Source: Ulvibacterium sp. (GTDB lineage Bacteria > Bacteroidota > Bacteroidia > Flavobacteriales > Flavobacteriaceae). Taken from it: a stretch of DNA of 64,000 nt. Shown piece by piece: positions 54,123 through 63,312 of this stretch (positions are counted from its first letter, which is position 1; each line of letters opens with the position of its first letter). The stretch covers positions 248,001 through 312,000 of the forward strand of contig NZ_JANQOO010000010.1 of assembly GCF_028285715.1 (NCBI RefSeq). Direction: 5' to 3'. The position numbers and the translations under genes are program-made. Under the pieces are notes generated by a model that was not told the origin of the DNA, ran no database searches, and worked only from the letters and a program-made list of their open reading frames with translations.

Positions 54123-55598
54123 TTAAAATTTACGCGACCATATACTGGGCCATCGCTCAATAATTACTTTGGTTTGAGTGAAAAATTCAATGGCGTGTTT
54201 CCCCTGCCCATGCAGATCTCCAAAAAAACTATCCTTCCAACCGCTAAAAGGAAATTGGGCCATTGGGGCCGCCACTCCAATGTTAATGCCAATATTCCCG
54301 GCATCGGCCTCGTTCCTAAACTGTCTCGCATTTGCCCCACTTCCCGTAAACAAGCAAGCCATGTTACCATAGTCTCCGCTGTTAACGAACGAAAGGGCCT
54401 CATCTATAGTCGCCATAGAAATAAGGCTCATTACAGGACCGAAGATTTCCGTTTTTATAAGTTCCTTGTCCAAAGCTACATTCTCCAAAATGGTGGGGGT
54501 AATGAAATTCCCATTTTCATATCCGGAAATTGAGGTATTTCTACCGTCCAAGAGCACTTGGGCGCCTTCATCGACTCCCTTTTGGATCAATCCCTCTATT
54601 CTTGTCTTGCTTTCCGGGGTGATTACCGGGCCCATGCTAATCCCTTCTTCCCACCCATAACCCGTAGTCCTTGATTTTACGGTTTCGTAAAGGGCATCCT
54701 TTACTTCCCGCTGCGCGTCATCTACCGTGATGATGGTCGAGGCTGCCAAACATCGCTGCCCTGCACAGCCATAAACGGAATCTGCAATAATCTTTGTAGA
54801 CATCTCAATATCCGAATCGGGCAATATAACTACAGGATTTTTTGCTCCTCCCTGTGCCTGTACCCTTTTTCCGTTGGCCGTCCCCTTGGAATAAATATAT
54901 CGCGCTACGGGTGTACTGCCCACAAAACTGATGGCCTTGATCTGCGGATGTTCTAAAAGCGCATCTACGGAATCCTTTCCACCATGTACTAGATTGACCA
55001 AGCCCTTTGGAATATCCAATTGATGGATGAACTCAAAAATCTTCATCATGGTCAGAGGTACTTTTTCGGAAGGCTTTACGATAAAGGCATTCCCAGTAGC
55101 AATCGCATAAGGTAGAAACCAGAATACGATCATACTCGGAAAATTAAAAGGCGTAATACAGGCTGTAACGCCTAAAGGTTGGCGAACCATCATTTCGTCT
55201 ATTCCTGTGGCAATATCCTCTATGACATCACCGGCCATGAGCATCGGTGTACCACAGGCTACCTCAACATTTTCTATGGCCCGTTGTATTTCCCCAAAGG
55301 ATTCGGCCTTGGTTTTGCCCGACTCATCCGTAATGATTTTTGCCAAAACCTCCGAATTGTTTTCGAGCAACGATTTTAAATGATATAGAACCTGAACCCT
55401 TTTCATTACAGGCACCTTGCTCCATTCCTTATACGCCTTTTGTGCAGTGATTACAGCTTCGGCCACATCATTTTTCGTATCCGGGCCATACGGTACTTTT
55501 GCCAAAACCTGCTGATCGGCCGGATTTACTACATCAATTGTTTCCTTAGATATACTACTTTGCCAATCACCATTTATATAATTTCTTAAAATGCTCAT
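54123..55598 (-). CDS. iolA: CoA-acylating methylmalonate/malonate-semialdehyde dehydrogenase
   Basis: The 491-residue aldehyde dehydrogenase has the MMSDH features: TACITPFNFPSMIVFWFLPYA for NAD binding, KPSEKVPLT, ISFVGSTPVARYIYSKGT, and the catalytic Cys283 in YGCAGQRCLAAST. This cysteine motif and the CoA-type pocket separate it from ordinary aldehyde dehydrogenases. In inositol catabolism it turns malonate semialdehyde into acetyl-CoA and CO2; in valine catabolism the same enzyme type is called MmsA. Its place in this operon supports the inositol role. It follows the symporter gene after 39 bases that contain a perfect 12-base palindrome. Confidence 0.94.
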   Translation of the reverse strand: MSILRNYINGDWQSSISKETIDVVNPADQQVLAKVPYGPDTKNDVAEAVITAQKAYKEWSKVPVMKRVQVLYHLKSLLENNSEVLAKIITDESGKTKAESFGEIQRAIENVEVACGTPMLMAGDVIEDIATGIDEMMVRQPLGVTACITPFNFPSMIVFWFLPYAIATGNAFIVKPSEKVPLTMMKIFEFIHQLDIPKGLVNLVHGGKDSVDALLEHPQIKAISFVGSTPVARYIYSKGTANGKRVQAQGGAKNPVVILPDSDIEMSTKIIADSVYGCAGQRCLAASTIITVDDAQREVKDALYETVKSRTTGYGWEEGISMGPVITPESKTRIEGLIQKGVDEGAQVLLDGRNTSISGYENGNFITPTILENVALDKELIKTEIFGPVMSLISMATIDEALSFVNSGDYGNMACLFTGSGANARQFRNEADAGNIGINIGVAAPMAQFPFSGWKDSFFGDLHGQGKHAIEFFTQTKVIIERWPSIWSRKF

Positions 55599-55611
55599 TT
55601 TTTTGAATTCT

Positions 55612-55623
55612 TAATACGTATTA
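55612..55623. promoter_or_regulatory. 12-base palindrome in the symporter-iolA gap
   Basis: TAATACGTATTA is perfectly self-complementary with a central CG. It occupies the largest gap inside the inositol operon, 14 bases before the iolA start. It might be an internal operator or promoter element; a chance AT-rich palindrome is also possible. Confidence 0.25.
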
Positions 55624-55637
55624 GTTAAAAACTGCTT

Positions 55638-57236
55638 TTATCCATTGCTGCCCAATAAAACATATATCAAAATTGTAATCGTACACAACCCGATCGACAT
55701 GGCTTTGGTATACTTCCATGACGCCAGATTAACGGCACCCACATCGGTAACTTCATACAAATTCCTTCTTGGGTAAAAATAGGAAACCACGTACATAATA
55801 ACCACATTCAATACGAATTCAATGCCCCATAAATGCACAAAATGAATCCCATGCCCCGTATAGCCCCAAGTCATGAAAATGTAAAAGCATAAACCAAAAA
55901 TCAAGGCAACCTTGGCCCCAAGGGCGGAAACTTTTTTCATAAAGAACCCTGCCAAAAGGATTGAAGCTATCGGGATAAAGAAAATACCATTCAGTTCCTG
56001 CAATAATTGATATAATCCATCAGAGGCGTTGGCAACCATTGGTGCCGCAAAAATGGCCACTACAGCCAATACAGCAGATGTTCCTTTTCCGATTCGGACC
56101 AGGTGGGTATCGCTAACACTTTTATATAGATGTTTTTTTACAATATCGACACTGAACAGGGTGGCTACCGAATTTAAAACCGAATTAAAAGTACTCAAAA
56201 CCGCCCCCATAATTACAGCGGCAAAAAAACCGATCAACCAAATGGGAAGTACCTTTTTTACCAATTGGGGATACACGGAATCCTGTTGGTCAAAATAGGA
56301 GTCCTGAAAATAAAAGTAACAGATGACACCCGGGAGTACGATGACCAATGGAATCAATATTTTGAAAAGGCCCGTCAATAATAATCCCTTTTGCGCTTCC
56401 TTTAAATTCTTGGCCCCTAATGCCCTTTGAATAATGGCCTGATTCATCCCCCAGAAATAGAGTTGATTGATTATCAATCCCGTAAACAATACCTCAAAGG
56501 GCAAAACCGAATTAGGTTTTCCTATCACATTGAATTTCTCCGGGGCAAATTCATAAACCTTTACCAGGCCATCCACAATATTGTTGTCGCCAATGGCCAT
56601 TAACGCAAGAATGGGAATCAATAACCCCCCGATCAAAAGACCGAGGCCATTGATGGTATCGGAATACGCTACCGCCTTTAATCCACCAAAAATTGCATAT
56701 ATAGACCCAATGGCCCCAATGGCCACAACGGTAATCCAAAGTCCCTGCGTGGTATCTACGCCTAAGAAATCCGAAACTCCGAAAAGACTTTCAATGCCGA
56801 TGGCCCCTGAATACAATACAATGGGCAAAAGGGTAACGACAAAGGAGAAAATCAATATGGCGGCAACCATGGTCCGTGTGAGTGCATCAAAACGATTTTC
56901 CAAAAATTGGGGAATGGTGGTGAGACCCATCTTAAGGTATTTGGGTACGAAAAAAATTGCGGCAATAACCAAGGCTATGGACGAGGTAACCTCCCAGGCA
57001 ATAACGATGAATCCATTGACGTACGAATTGCCGTTCATGCCGATTAGATGTTCCGAAGAGATATTGGTCAGCAACATTGAACCCGCGATTACGGTTCCGG
57101 TGAGACTTCTCCCTCCCAGAAAATAGCCTTCGGAAGAGCCCAAATTGGTCCTTCGCAGGCTATACCAGGTAAAGAGCGCCACTCCTCCCGTAAAAAGGAT
57201 AAAGGAGGCCAACGTAATGATCAAATCGGTATTCAT
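55638..57236 (-). CDS. Sodium:solute symporter (SSS family), probable inositol transporter
   Basis: The 532-residue protein has about fourteen membrane helices and SSS motifs: GSMLLTNISSEHLIGMNG, GGLKAVAYSDTINGLG and AAVIMGAVLSTFNSVLNSVATLFSVD. It belongs to the same broad SGLT-like group as the arabinose-operon symporter but is only moderately similar by eye. It should bring a cyclitol or sugar in with Na+. The location between iolD and iolA makes myo-inositol the likely substrate; mammalian SMIT transporters of the same family give precedent. Confidence 0.88.
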   Translation of the reverse strand: MNTDLIITLASFILFTGGVALFTWYSLRRTNLGSSEGYFLGGRSLTGTVIAGSMLLTNISSEHLIGMNGNSYVNGFIVIAWEVTSSIALVIAAIFFVPKYLKMGLTTIPQFLENRFDALTRTMVAAILIFSFVVTLLPIVLYSGAIGIESLFGVSDFLGVDTTQGLWITVVAIGAIGSIYAIFGGLKAVAYSDTINGLGLLIGGLLIPILALMAIGDNNIVDGLVKVYEFAPEKFNVIGKPNSVLPFEVLFTGLIINQLYFWGMNQAIIQRALGAKNLKEAQKGLLLTGLFKILIPLVIVLPGVICYFYFQDSYFDQQDSVYPQLVKKVLPIWLIGFFAAVIMGAVLSTFNSVLNSVATLFSVDIVKKHLYKSVSDTHLVRIGKGTSAVLAVVAIFAAPMVANASDGLYQLLQELNGIFFIPIASILLAGFFMKKVSALGAKVALIFGLCFYIFMTWGYTGHGIHFVHLWGIEFVLNVVIMYVVSYFYPRRNLYEVTDVGAVNLASWKYTKAMSIGLCTITILIYVLLGSNG

Positions 57237-57251
57237 CGGGTCGGTTGTGGT

Positions 57252-59111
57252 TTACAAGTAATACTTCTGGGATTTCTTGTTTTTTTGATAGGTCTTGTAC
57301 GATTCACTTACGGCGGTTTTCTCCGATACCTCCGCCACGGCCACATCCCACCAAGCAAAACCGGGAACGCCTTTCTTGCGATCCACCTCAATATAAATCA
57401 AGGTAGTGCGATCAACGGTCTTTGCCTCCTTAAGGGCCTTTTTGAGCTCCCCAACATTGGAGGCCTTGATTACATGCGCACCCATGCTGGCCGCATTGGC
57501 AGCATAGTCTATGGGCAATAATCCTCCATCCAATTGGTTGGTCTCCGCATTGCGATAGCGGTAATAGGTACCAAAGCCGTCGCTTCCCAAAGAAGCGGAC
57601 AGCCCTCCGATACTGGAATACCCATCGTTGTTCAGGAGCACGATGGTTAATTTTTGTCTTTCCTGAATGGAGGTAATAATCTCTTGCGACATCATCAAGT
57701 AACTGCCATCGCCTACCAGCACATAGATCTCACTTTCCGGACGGGCCATTTTGGCACCTAACCCCCCCGCGATTTCATAGCCCATACAGGAGTATCCATA
57801 CTCCAGATGAAAGCCTTTTGGATTTCGGGTTCTCCATAATTTGTGTAAATCGCCTGGAAGGCTTCCCGCGGCACAAATCATAATATCATTGTCATCGGAA
57901 AACGTGTTTACCGCACCAATGACCTCACCTTGAAAAGCTGGGGTCTCGTTCTTTTCCGTATAGATATCGGAGACAAAATTGTCCCAGCTGGTATTGAGGT
58001 TCTCCACTTTTTCCCAATAATCCGTACTAACCTTATATTCGGACAACTGCTGATCCATTTTTTCAAGAATCGCCTTGGCATCACCTATTAGTGGTAATGC
58101 TCCATGTTTAAAGGAGTCGAACTCGGTTACGTTGACATTGATAAACTGCACTTTGGGGTGTTGAAAGGCCGATTTTGAGATAGTGGTGAAATCGCTATAC
58201 CGTGTTCCGAGACCAATCACCAAATCGGCTTCCCTAGCGATTTCCACAGCTCCTGGAGTTCCTGTTACCCCTACGGCACCCAGATTTTGGGGTTCATTAT
58301 ACTTCAATGATCCCTTACCTGCAAAAGTCTCGGCTACCGGAATGCCCGTGCGGTTGACTAATTTTTTCAAAATTTCAGTGGCACCACTATAGATGGTGCC
58401 TCCCCCTGAAACTATCAAAGGCTTTTTGCTTGCCCTTATTTGTTCGATTGCCTTGGCCAAAAAGGCTTGATCCGGCATTGTTCTGCCGATATGCCATACC
58501 TTTTTTTGGAAAAAAGTGGCGGGAAAGTCAAATGCTTCTGCCTGTACATCCTGGGGAATACTTAAAGTAACCGCCCCGGTTTCGGCTTGGGAGGTCAATA
58601 CGCGCATAACCTCGGGCAATGCGGTAATCAATTGTTCCGGGCGATTGATACGGTCCCAGTATTTGGATACCGGCCTGAAACAATCATTGACCGAAATATC
58701 CTGGGTAGCTGCCGATTCCAATTGCTGTAAAACGGGGGCCACATGCCGGGTCGCAAAAATATCCCCCGGAATCAATAAAACAGGAATCCTATTTATGGTG
58801 GCCGCTGCGGCACCCGTAACCATATTGGTGGCTCCAGGACCGATGGAAGAAGTACATATAAAGGTCTGTAAACGATTTTTCACTTTGGCATAGGCCGCTG
58901 CCGTATGTACCATGGCCTGTTCGTTTCGTGCCACATAAAATGGAAAATCCGGGTTTTGATGCAGTGCCTGCCCTATACCGGCGACGTTGCCGTGACCCAA
59001 AATCCCAAAACAACCTGCAAAAAACTTGTTTTGGATACCATCCCTTTCCACATACTGATTTTTTAGGTATTCTATGGTGGCCTGAGCAACCGTCAGTCGT
59101 TTTATTTCCAT
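57252..59111 (-). CDS. iolD: 3D-(3,5/4)-trihydroxycyclohexane-1,2-dione hydrolase
   Basis: The ATG at 59111 (MEIKRLTVAQATIEYL) is chosen over a TTG three codons upstream. The 619-residue protein is a thiamine-diphosphate enzyme. The N-terminal pyrimidine domain carries the activating Glu in ARNEQAMVHTAAAYAK. The C-terminal domain has GDGSYLMMSQEI and the LLNNDGYSSIGG continuation of the GDG-N cofactor motif. FAGCFGILGHGNVAGIGQAL near residue 30 is typical of IolD. It opens the ring of the trione to 5-deoxyglucuronate. It lies between iolC and the symporter with gaps of 12 and 15 bases. Confidence 0.96.
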   Translation of the reverse strand: MEIKRLTVAQATIEYLKNQYVERDGIQNKFFAGCFGILGHGNVAGIGQALHQNPDFPFYVARNEQAMVHTAAAYAKVKNRLQTFICTSSIGPGATNMVTGAAAATINRIPVLLIPGDIFATRHVAPVLQQLESAATQDISVNDCFRPVSKYWDRINRPEQLITALPEVMRVLTSQAETGAVTLSIPQDVQAEAFDFPATFFQKKVWHIGRTMPDQAFLAKAIEQIRASKKPLIVSGGGTIYSGATEILKKLVNRTGIPVAETFAGKGSLKYNEPQNLGAVGVTGTPGAVEIAREADLVIGLGTRYSDFTTISKSAFQHPKVQFINVNVTEFDSFKHGALPLIGDAKAILEKMDQQLSEYKVSTDYWEKVENLNTSWDNFVSDIYTEKNETPAFQGEVIGAVNTFSDDNDIMICAAGSLPGDLHKLWRTRNPKGFHLEYGYSCMGYEIAGGLGAKMARPESEIYVLVGDGSYLMMSQEIITSIQERQKLTIVLLNNDGYSSIGGLSASLGSDGFGTYYRYRNAETNQLDGGLLPIDYAANAASMGAHVIKASNVGELKKALKEAKTVDRTTLIYIEVDRKKGVPGFAWWDVAVAEVSEKTAVSESYKTYQKNKKSQKYYL

Positions 59112-59123
59112 TTTGGTCAAAGT

Positions 59124-60137
59124 TTAAAATCCTCCATTTTTTTCTATAAAGGCCAACGATTCTTCCAAAGTCGGCATAAAATTGGCGCAACCCTTTTGGG
59201 TTACCACATGGGCCCCGCTAGCATTGCCCATACGGCAGGCCTTGTACATATCCCACCCCTGCAAGACACCGTACAGAAACCCACTGGCAAAAGCATCGCC
59301 AGCTCCTAGAATGTTAAGTACCTCTACCGGAAATCCAGGAACATTTTGCATGGATCCGTCCTTTCTACAGATACTTGCCCCATCCTTGCCCCTCTTTACG
59401 ATTAAGGTCTCGATGCCCGTAGCAAGCAGCCGTTTTATGGACTCATTGATATCACCTGAAATTTCAGGGGCCGATATTTGCTGATGCTTTATCGTTACTT
59501 GGGATGTGTTGACCATAGTTGCCGCCAGTATTTCCTCTTCCGTCCCTATGGCTATTTTCACTTTCGGCAATACAGCGCGCATGGTTATACCATAAGCCCT
59601 ATAGTCGTGCCACTGATCCGCCCTAAAATCGAGGTCAAGAACTACTTCGACCTCATTGTGGTTTGCTATTTCAGCGGCGTAAAAAGTAGCGCTTCTAGAG
59701 GGTTCCCTATTCATGGCCGTACCATTGATCAATAAAATCCGATGGCCCGGGATATTGGCCTTATCCACGTCATCAATGTCCACTTGACTGTCGGCCGCAT
59801 TGTCCCTGTAAAACACCAATGGAAACTTATCCGGAGGTTCTATCCCCAGCACTACGGCACTACTACGAGCGGAATTCTTTATAGGGATGCATTGCGTATT
59901 GACTCCTTCTTGGTTTAAAAAGTTTACAATAAACTCGCCAACTTTATCATTCCCCACAGCAGTCAAAAGACTGGTTTTGATCCCTAATCGCGCACAACCT
60001 ACGGCAATATTCAATGGGGACCCCCCTACAAAGGCATCAAATCCCTTGATATCTTTAAATGCGGAACCAATGTCTTGCGAATAAAGGTCTATGGAAGATC
60101 TTCCAAATGTAATTACATCATATTTTGTATTGGTCAT
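59124..60137 (-). CDS. iolC: 5-dehydro-2-deoxygluconokinase
   Basis: The 337-residue PfkB-family kinase begins with ITFGRSSIDLYSQDIG and contains GGSPLNIAVGCARLG. It has the ATP/anion-hole signature NILGAGDAFASGFLYG near the C-terminus, with Asp as catalytic base. The N-terminal SSIDLY and DFRADQWHDYRAYG blocks are typical of IolC rather than ribokinase. It phosphorylates 2-deoxy-5-keto-gluconate. The gap to iolB is four bases and to iolD twelve, so it is within the same transcript. Confidence 0.95.
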   Translation of the reverse strand: MTNTKYDVITFGRSSIDLYSQDIGSAFKDIKGFDAFVGGSPLNIAVGCARLGIKTSLLTAVGNDKVGEFIVNFLNQEGVNTQCIPIKNSARSSAVVLGIEPPDKFPLVFYRDNAADSQVDIDDVDKANIPGHRILLINGTAMNREPSRSATFYAAEIANHNEVEVVLDLDFRADQWHDYRAYGITMRAVLPKVKIAIGTEEEILAATMVNTSQVTIKHQQISAPEISGDINESIKRLLATGIETLIVKRGKDGASICRKDGSMQNVPGFPVEVLNILGAGDAFASGFLYGVLQGWDMYKACRMGNASGAHVVTQKGCANFMPTLEESLAFIEKNGGF

Positions 60138-60141
60138 ATTC

Positions 60142-61014
60142 CTATGTATTCATTTCTGCCGTTACCAGGGGCAGTCTTTTATCCTTTGAGGTCCAAGAAT
60201 CGTAAATCCATTCGTGGTCCGGGTCCGTGGTATTGGCCAGACACTGATCTGTTCCGGCCAAAAAGTTAAGATAGTAACAGTGAAACCCGTGTTCCGCTAC
60301 AACCGGATGAAAACCTTTGGGTATCATAACTACATCATTATGCCGAGGTCTCACTATTTCGTCCAAAGATCGATCTTTGGTGTAGACTTGTTGAATGGCA
60401 TAAGCCTCCGATTTTTGAAATTTGTAGAAATAGGTCTCTTCTTGAATGGGTTCCAGCACAGTGCCATCCTCGTCAAGAATCCTTTCATCGTGTTTATGTG
60501 CCGGGAAAGAACTCCAATTGCCCGAAGGGGTATATACTTCCCTAACCACAATACTATGGCATCCAAAGCCTGGAGGTACCAGATCATTGAACTGCCGTGT
60601 GGCATTGTCCCCGCCAAAAATAACCACCGGAGTTTCCTCTGGAGTAACGAACTTTGCGGGAAAATCCTCATCGGACTTACACCAACCATAAGCAATATCC
60701 AATATAGCACTGGTAGCCTCTAACCTAAACTTTGTATGTCTTGGTAAGTATAGGGTATGGGCCACTCCCCTGAAAACATCCTTGCGCCCGTTAAGGGTCT
60801 GCCAATTTCCCTTATCGCTTTCTACCTTAAAGTTACCGCTCAACAGTACAATGACCATCTCATTTTCTTGGGTGTCCCATTCCCAGGTTTCATCCTGGAC
60901 CATTTCCCTGGCTTCAAAGGAAAGGTATTCCCATTGGGCCGATTCGGGGGATATTTGATGATATATCCTTGATCCAGTCTTAGGTTTTACCAATAGTGGA
61001 GATTGTATTCCCAT
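60142..61014 (-). CDS. iolB: 5-deoxy-glucuronate isomerase
   Basis: The 290-residue bicupin matches IolB in length and blocks: EYLSFEARE near residue 30, CHSIVVREVYTPSGNWSSFPAHKHDE (metal histidines in SSFPAHKHDE and the following Glu), ETYFYKF, and MIPKGFHPVVAEHGFHCYYLNFLAG toward the end. It isomerises 5-deoxyglucuronate to 2-deoxy-5-keto-gluconate. It starts eight bases after iolJ and precedes iolC by four, consistent with a tightly packed operon. Confidence 0.95.
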   Translation of the reverse strand: MGIQSPLLVKPKTGSRIYHQISPESAQWEYLSFEAREMVQDETWEWDTQENEMVIVLLSGNFKVESDKGNWQTLNGRKDVFRGVAHTLYLPRHTKFRLEATSAILDIAYGWCKSDEDFPAKFVTPEETPVVIFGGDNATRQFNDLVPPGFGCHSIVVREVYTPSGNWSSFPAHKHDERILDEDGTVLEPIQEETYFYKFQKSEAYAIQQVYTKDRSLDEIVRPRHNDVVMIPKGFHPVVAEHGFHCYYLNFLAGTDQCLANTTDPDHEWIYDSWTSKDKRLPLVTAEMNT

Positions 61015-61022
61015 ATTCTTAT

Positions 61023-61964
61023 TTATTGGATGAATTGATTTGCCTTACCTGTGGCTCCCAAAAGCTCAAATTTCTCCAACATGAATGCTTCGTTCGCCTC
61101 AATATACCTTTTACCCGGGATTATGGGGTCAAAAAGTTCAGGGGTATCCCTAAAAAATTCCCTATGCACTCTTGTCCAAAGGAGTCTTGTATCCGTGGCT
61201 ATGTTAATTTTGCATACGCCGAATGTAATCGATTTAACTATTTCTTCTGGAGAAACTCCAGTTGCACTTTCGCTCAGCGCACCCCCATTCCGATTTATTC
61301 GGGAGATTTCCTCTTTATTTACCGCAGACCCGCCATGGAGCACTATGGGAAAGTGGGGAAGACGCTTTTGTATGTCCTCAAGGATATCAAACTGTATACC
61401 TTCACCTCCAGAAAACTTATAGGCTCCATGACTTGTGCCTACCGCAACGGCCAAACTATCACATTGGGTCAATTGCACGAATTCCTCAACTTCGGAGGGT
61501 TTGGTATATCTTGCCTCTTTTTCATCGATCGAGATATCGTCCTCAACCCCACTAAGTACTCCCAACTCCGCTTCCACACAAACGTTTTTCTTATGGGCTT
61601 CCGCCACTATGGCCCTTGTTCTTTCCACATTTTTATCAAAACTATCATGCGATGCGTCTATCATTACTGAATTGTACGTGTTGGAAGTTATGGCGTCCAG
61701 TACATGTTCCTCGTTCCCATGGTCCAAATGAACGGCGTAGACCGTTTTCGGATATATTTTAGATGCTGCCTCAATCATTGCGGACAACATTTTTTCATGG
61801 GCATAATTCCTTGACACTGGGGTAATCTGAACCAAAAAAGGGGCGTTCGCTTTTTCCCCAGCACGAAATAGTGCATGTACTTGCTCCATCGTAAACACGT
61901 TTACGGCAGCAATTGCATATTTGCCGTAGCACTTTGTAAAGAGTTCCTTTGGCGAAACGATCAT
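61023..61964 (-). CDS. iolJ: Class II fructose-bisphosphate aldolase family, probable IolJ aldolase
   Basis: The 313-residue protein is a zinc-dependent class II aldolase. Visible residues include AVHLDHGNEEHV (catalytic Asp and zinc His near 79-81), SVMIDASHDSF, CVEAELGVLSG, VGTSHGAYKF (zinc His), VLHGGSAV (zinc His) and KINIATDTRL (phosphate site). Glycolytic and tagatose aldolases share this fold. The operon position makes it the 6-phospho-5-dehydro-2-deoxygluconate aldolase that yields dihydroxyacetone phosphate and malonate semialdehyde. It is the first gene of the inositol operon, 113 bases after the LacI-type gene, with an operator in that gap. Confidence 0.88.
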   Translation of the reverse strand: MIVSPKELFTKCYGKYAIAAVNVFTMEQVHALFRAGEKANAPFLVQITPVSRNYAHEKMLSAMIEAASKIYPKTVYAVHLDHGNEEHVLDAITSNTYNSVMIDASHDSFDKNVERTRAIVAEAHKKNVCVEAELGVLSGVEDDISIDEKEARYTKPSEVEEFVQLTQCDSLAVAVGTSHGAYKFSGGEGIQFDILEDIQKRLPHFPIVLHGGSAVNKEEISRINRNGGALSESATGVSPEEIVKSITFGVCKINIATDTRLLWTRVHREFFRDTPELFDPIIPGKRYIEANEAFMLEKFELLGATGKANQFIQ

Positions 61965-62057
61965 ATCAGGTCATTCTACGGAAATCATTAGAACCTCTTA
62001 TTATCATAAAAAAACAATAAAAAAACGATGTTGAAAAGCATGCTGGACTAAAATACT

Positions 62058-62073
62058 ATGCAAAGGTTTGCAT
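62058..62073. promoter_or_regulatory. Putative LacI-type operator in front of the inositol operon
   Basis: ATGCAAAGGTTTGCAT is a 7-bp perfect inverted repeat around a central GG. It lies just after the regulator stop and 94 bases before the iolJ start. A near -7 sequence, TATTTTAG, follows on the minus strand at 62048-62055 (TAnnTTTG with one mismatch). The same palindrome core occurs at 50032-50045. Confidence 0.7.
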
Positions 62074-62077
62074 TTTC

Positions 62078-63133
62078 CTACAACTCTATTTTGTCATTAA
62101 TCCTGGAGGTACATTCCTTGGAAGACGCCCTAATAACAAGCTCTGGCTTAAAAACTTCCTGTCGAAATTCTTTCTGTGGAACTTCATCATTTAATCTATG
62201 CAATATGATTCTTGCAGAGAGCATCCCCAAGCTGTAAACCGGTTGCCAGACCGTAGAGAGGGATGGTCTAAAATAAGAAGAATGGGGTTCATCATCAAAA
62301 CCGACTATTGAAATATCCTCAGGTATCTTTAGGGCCATTTTCCGAGCGATGTGCATGGCAGAGATCGCAATATTATCGTTCATGGCAAAAATTGCGTCAG
62401 GTGGATTTTCAAGTTTCAATAGCTTTTCGGATTGCTTTAGCCCATCGTCATGGGAAAACCCGGGAACATGCTCAATGTACTCCCTTCGAATTGGAATACC
62501 ACCATTTTCCAAAGCATCCAAATAGCCTTGAAGCCTATGTTTTGTAGTGCTAAGATTTAAAGGTCCTCCTAGATGGGCGATTCTTGTGCACCCTGATTTA
62601 ATGAGATAATCTACTGCCTGGAAAGCTCCCGCATAGTCATCTACCAAGACCTTATCCGCCTCCAACCCAGGGCAGTCCCTATCAAAGACCACTACCGGGA
62701 TATCATTTTTTTGAAGCGCCCTGAAATGATCAAAATTCTTGGTTGCGGAGGTAGGTGACACCAAAACGCCATCCACTTGTATTTTCAATAATCTCTGGAT
62801 AATGACCACTTCCTCCTCATAAGATTCGTTTGAAAGACATATCATAATGTTATATTCGGAACTGCCTATGACATCCTGAATACCGGTAATTATTGCAGAA
62901 AAAAAGTGGCCTGTGATCTCCGGGACGATTACCCCAATGGTGTTGGATTTCTTTTGCAGGAGATTCAAGGCAAGTAAATTAGGTTGATAGTCCAATTTTT
63001 TGGCCAAGGCCCTGACTGCGTCCTTTGTTTCCTTCTTTAATGCCGGATGGTCCTTTAAGGCCCTGGAAACCGTGGAAGGCGCAATCCGTAACTCGCGGGC
63101 AATATCGATAATCGTAACCCTACCCTTTTTCAT
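62078..63133 (-). CDS. LacI-family transcriptional regulator of the inositol locus
   Basis: The 351-residue protein has the LacI helix-turn-helix and hinge in the first 60 residues (VTIIDIARELRIAPSTVSRAL, with hinge helix LLALNLLQKKSNT as the family equivalent). A periplasmic-binding-like effector domain follows, including GVIVPEITGHFFSAIITG, DGVLVSPTS and DISIVGFDDEPHSSYFRPSL. It is the natural regulator of the iol operon directly downstream; the inducer would be inositol or a pathway intermediate (inference). The perfect palindromes at 62058 and 50031 fit LacI-type binding. Its own promoter lies in the 179-base gap before the GH92 gene. Confidence 0.92.
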   Translation of the reverse strand: MKKGRVTIIDIARELRIAPSTVSRALKDHPALKKETKDAVRALAKKLDYQPNLLALNLLQKKSNTIGVIVPEITGHFFSAIITGIQDVIGSSEYNIMICLSNESYEEEVVIIQRLLKIQVDGVLVSPTSATKNFDHFRALQKNDIPVVVFDRDCPGLEADKVLVDDYAGAFQAVDYLIKSGCTRIAHLGGPLNLSTTKHRLQGYLDALENGGIPIRREYIEHVPGFSHDDGLKQSEKLLKLENPPDAIFAMNDNIAISAMHIARKMALKIPEDISIVGFDDEPHSSYFRPSLSTVWQPVYSLGMLSARIILHRLNDEVPQKEFRQEVFKPELVIRASSKECTSRINDKIEL

Positions 63134-63312
63134 GATCGGCGATTTAGAATCTTTTTCAACATTTGTCTATCGACGTATTATGGCAGCATTATCAGCTGTA
63201 TACAATCCCAACCTACTTAGAAAAATACAAAAAAATATGTTGTCATGGTACTTGGAAAAATCCAACACTATAAAGGAACAACTAAAATTTATCGAACCGA
63301 AATAAACTATGT

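Noticed and set aside
60996-61670. 224-codon open frame on the plus strand opposite iolJ
   Set aside because: It lies antisense to the zinc aldolase, whose active-site motifs are intact; the plus-strand product has no family features.
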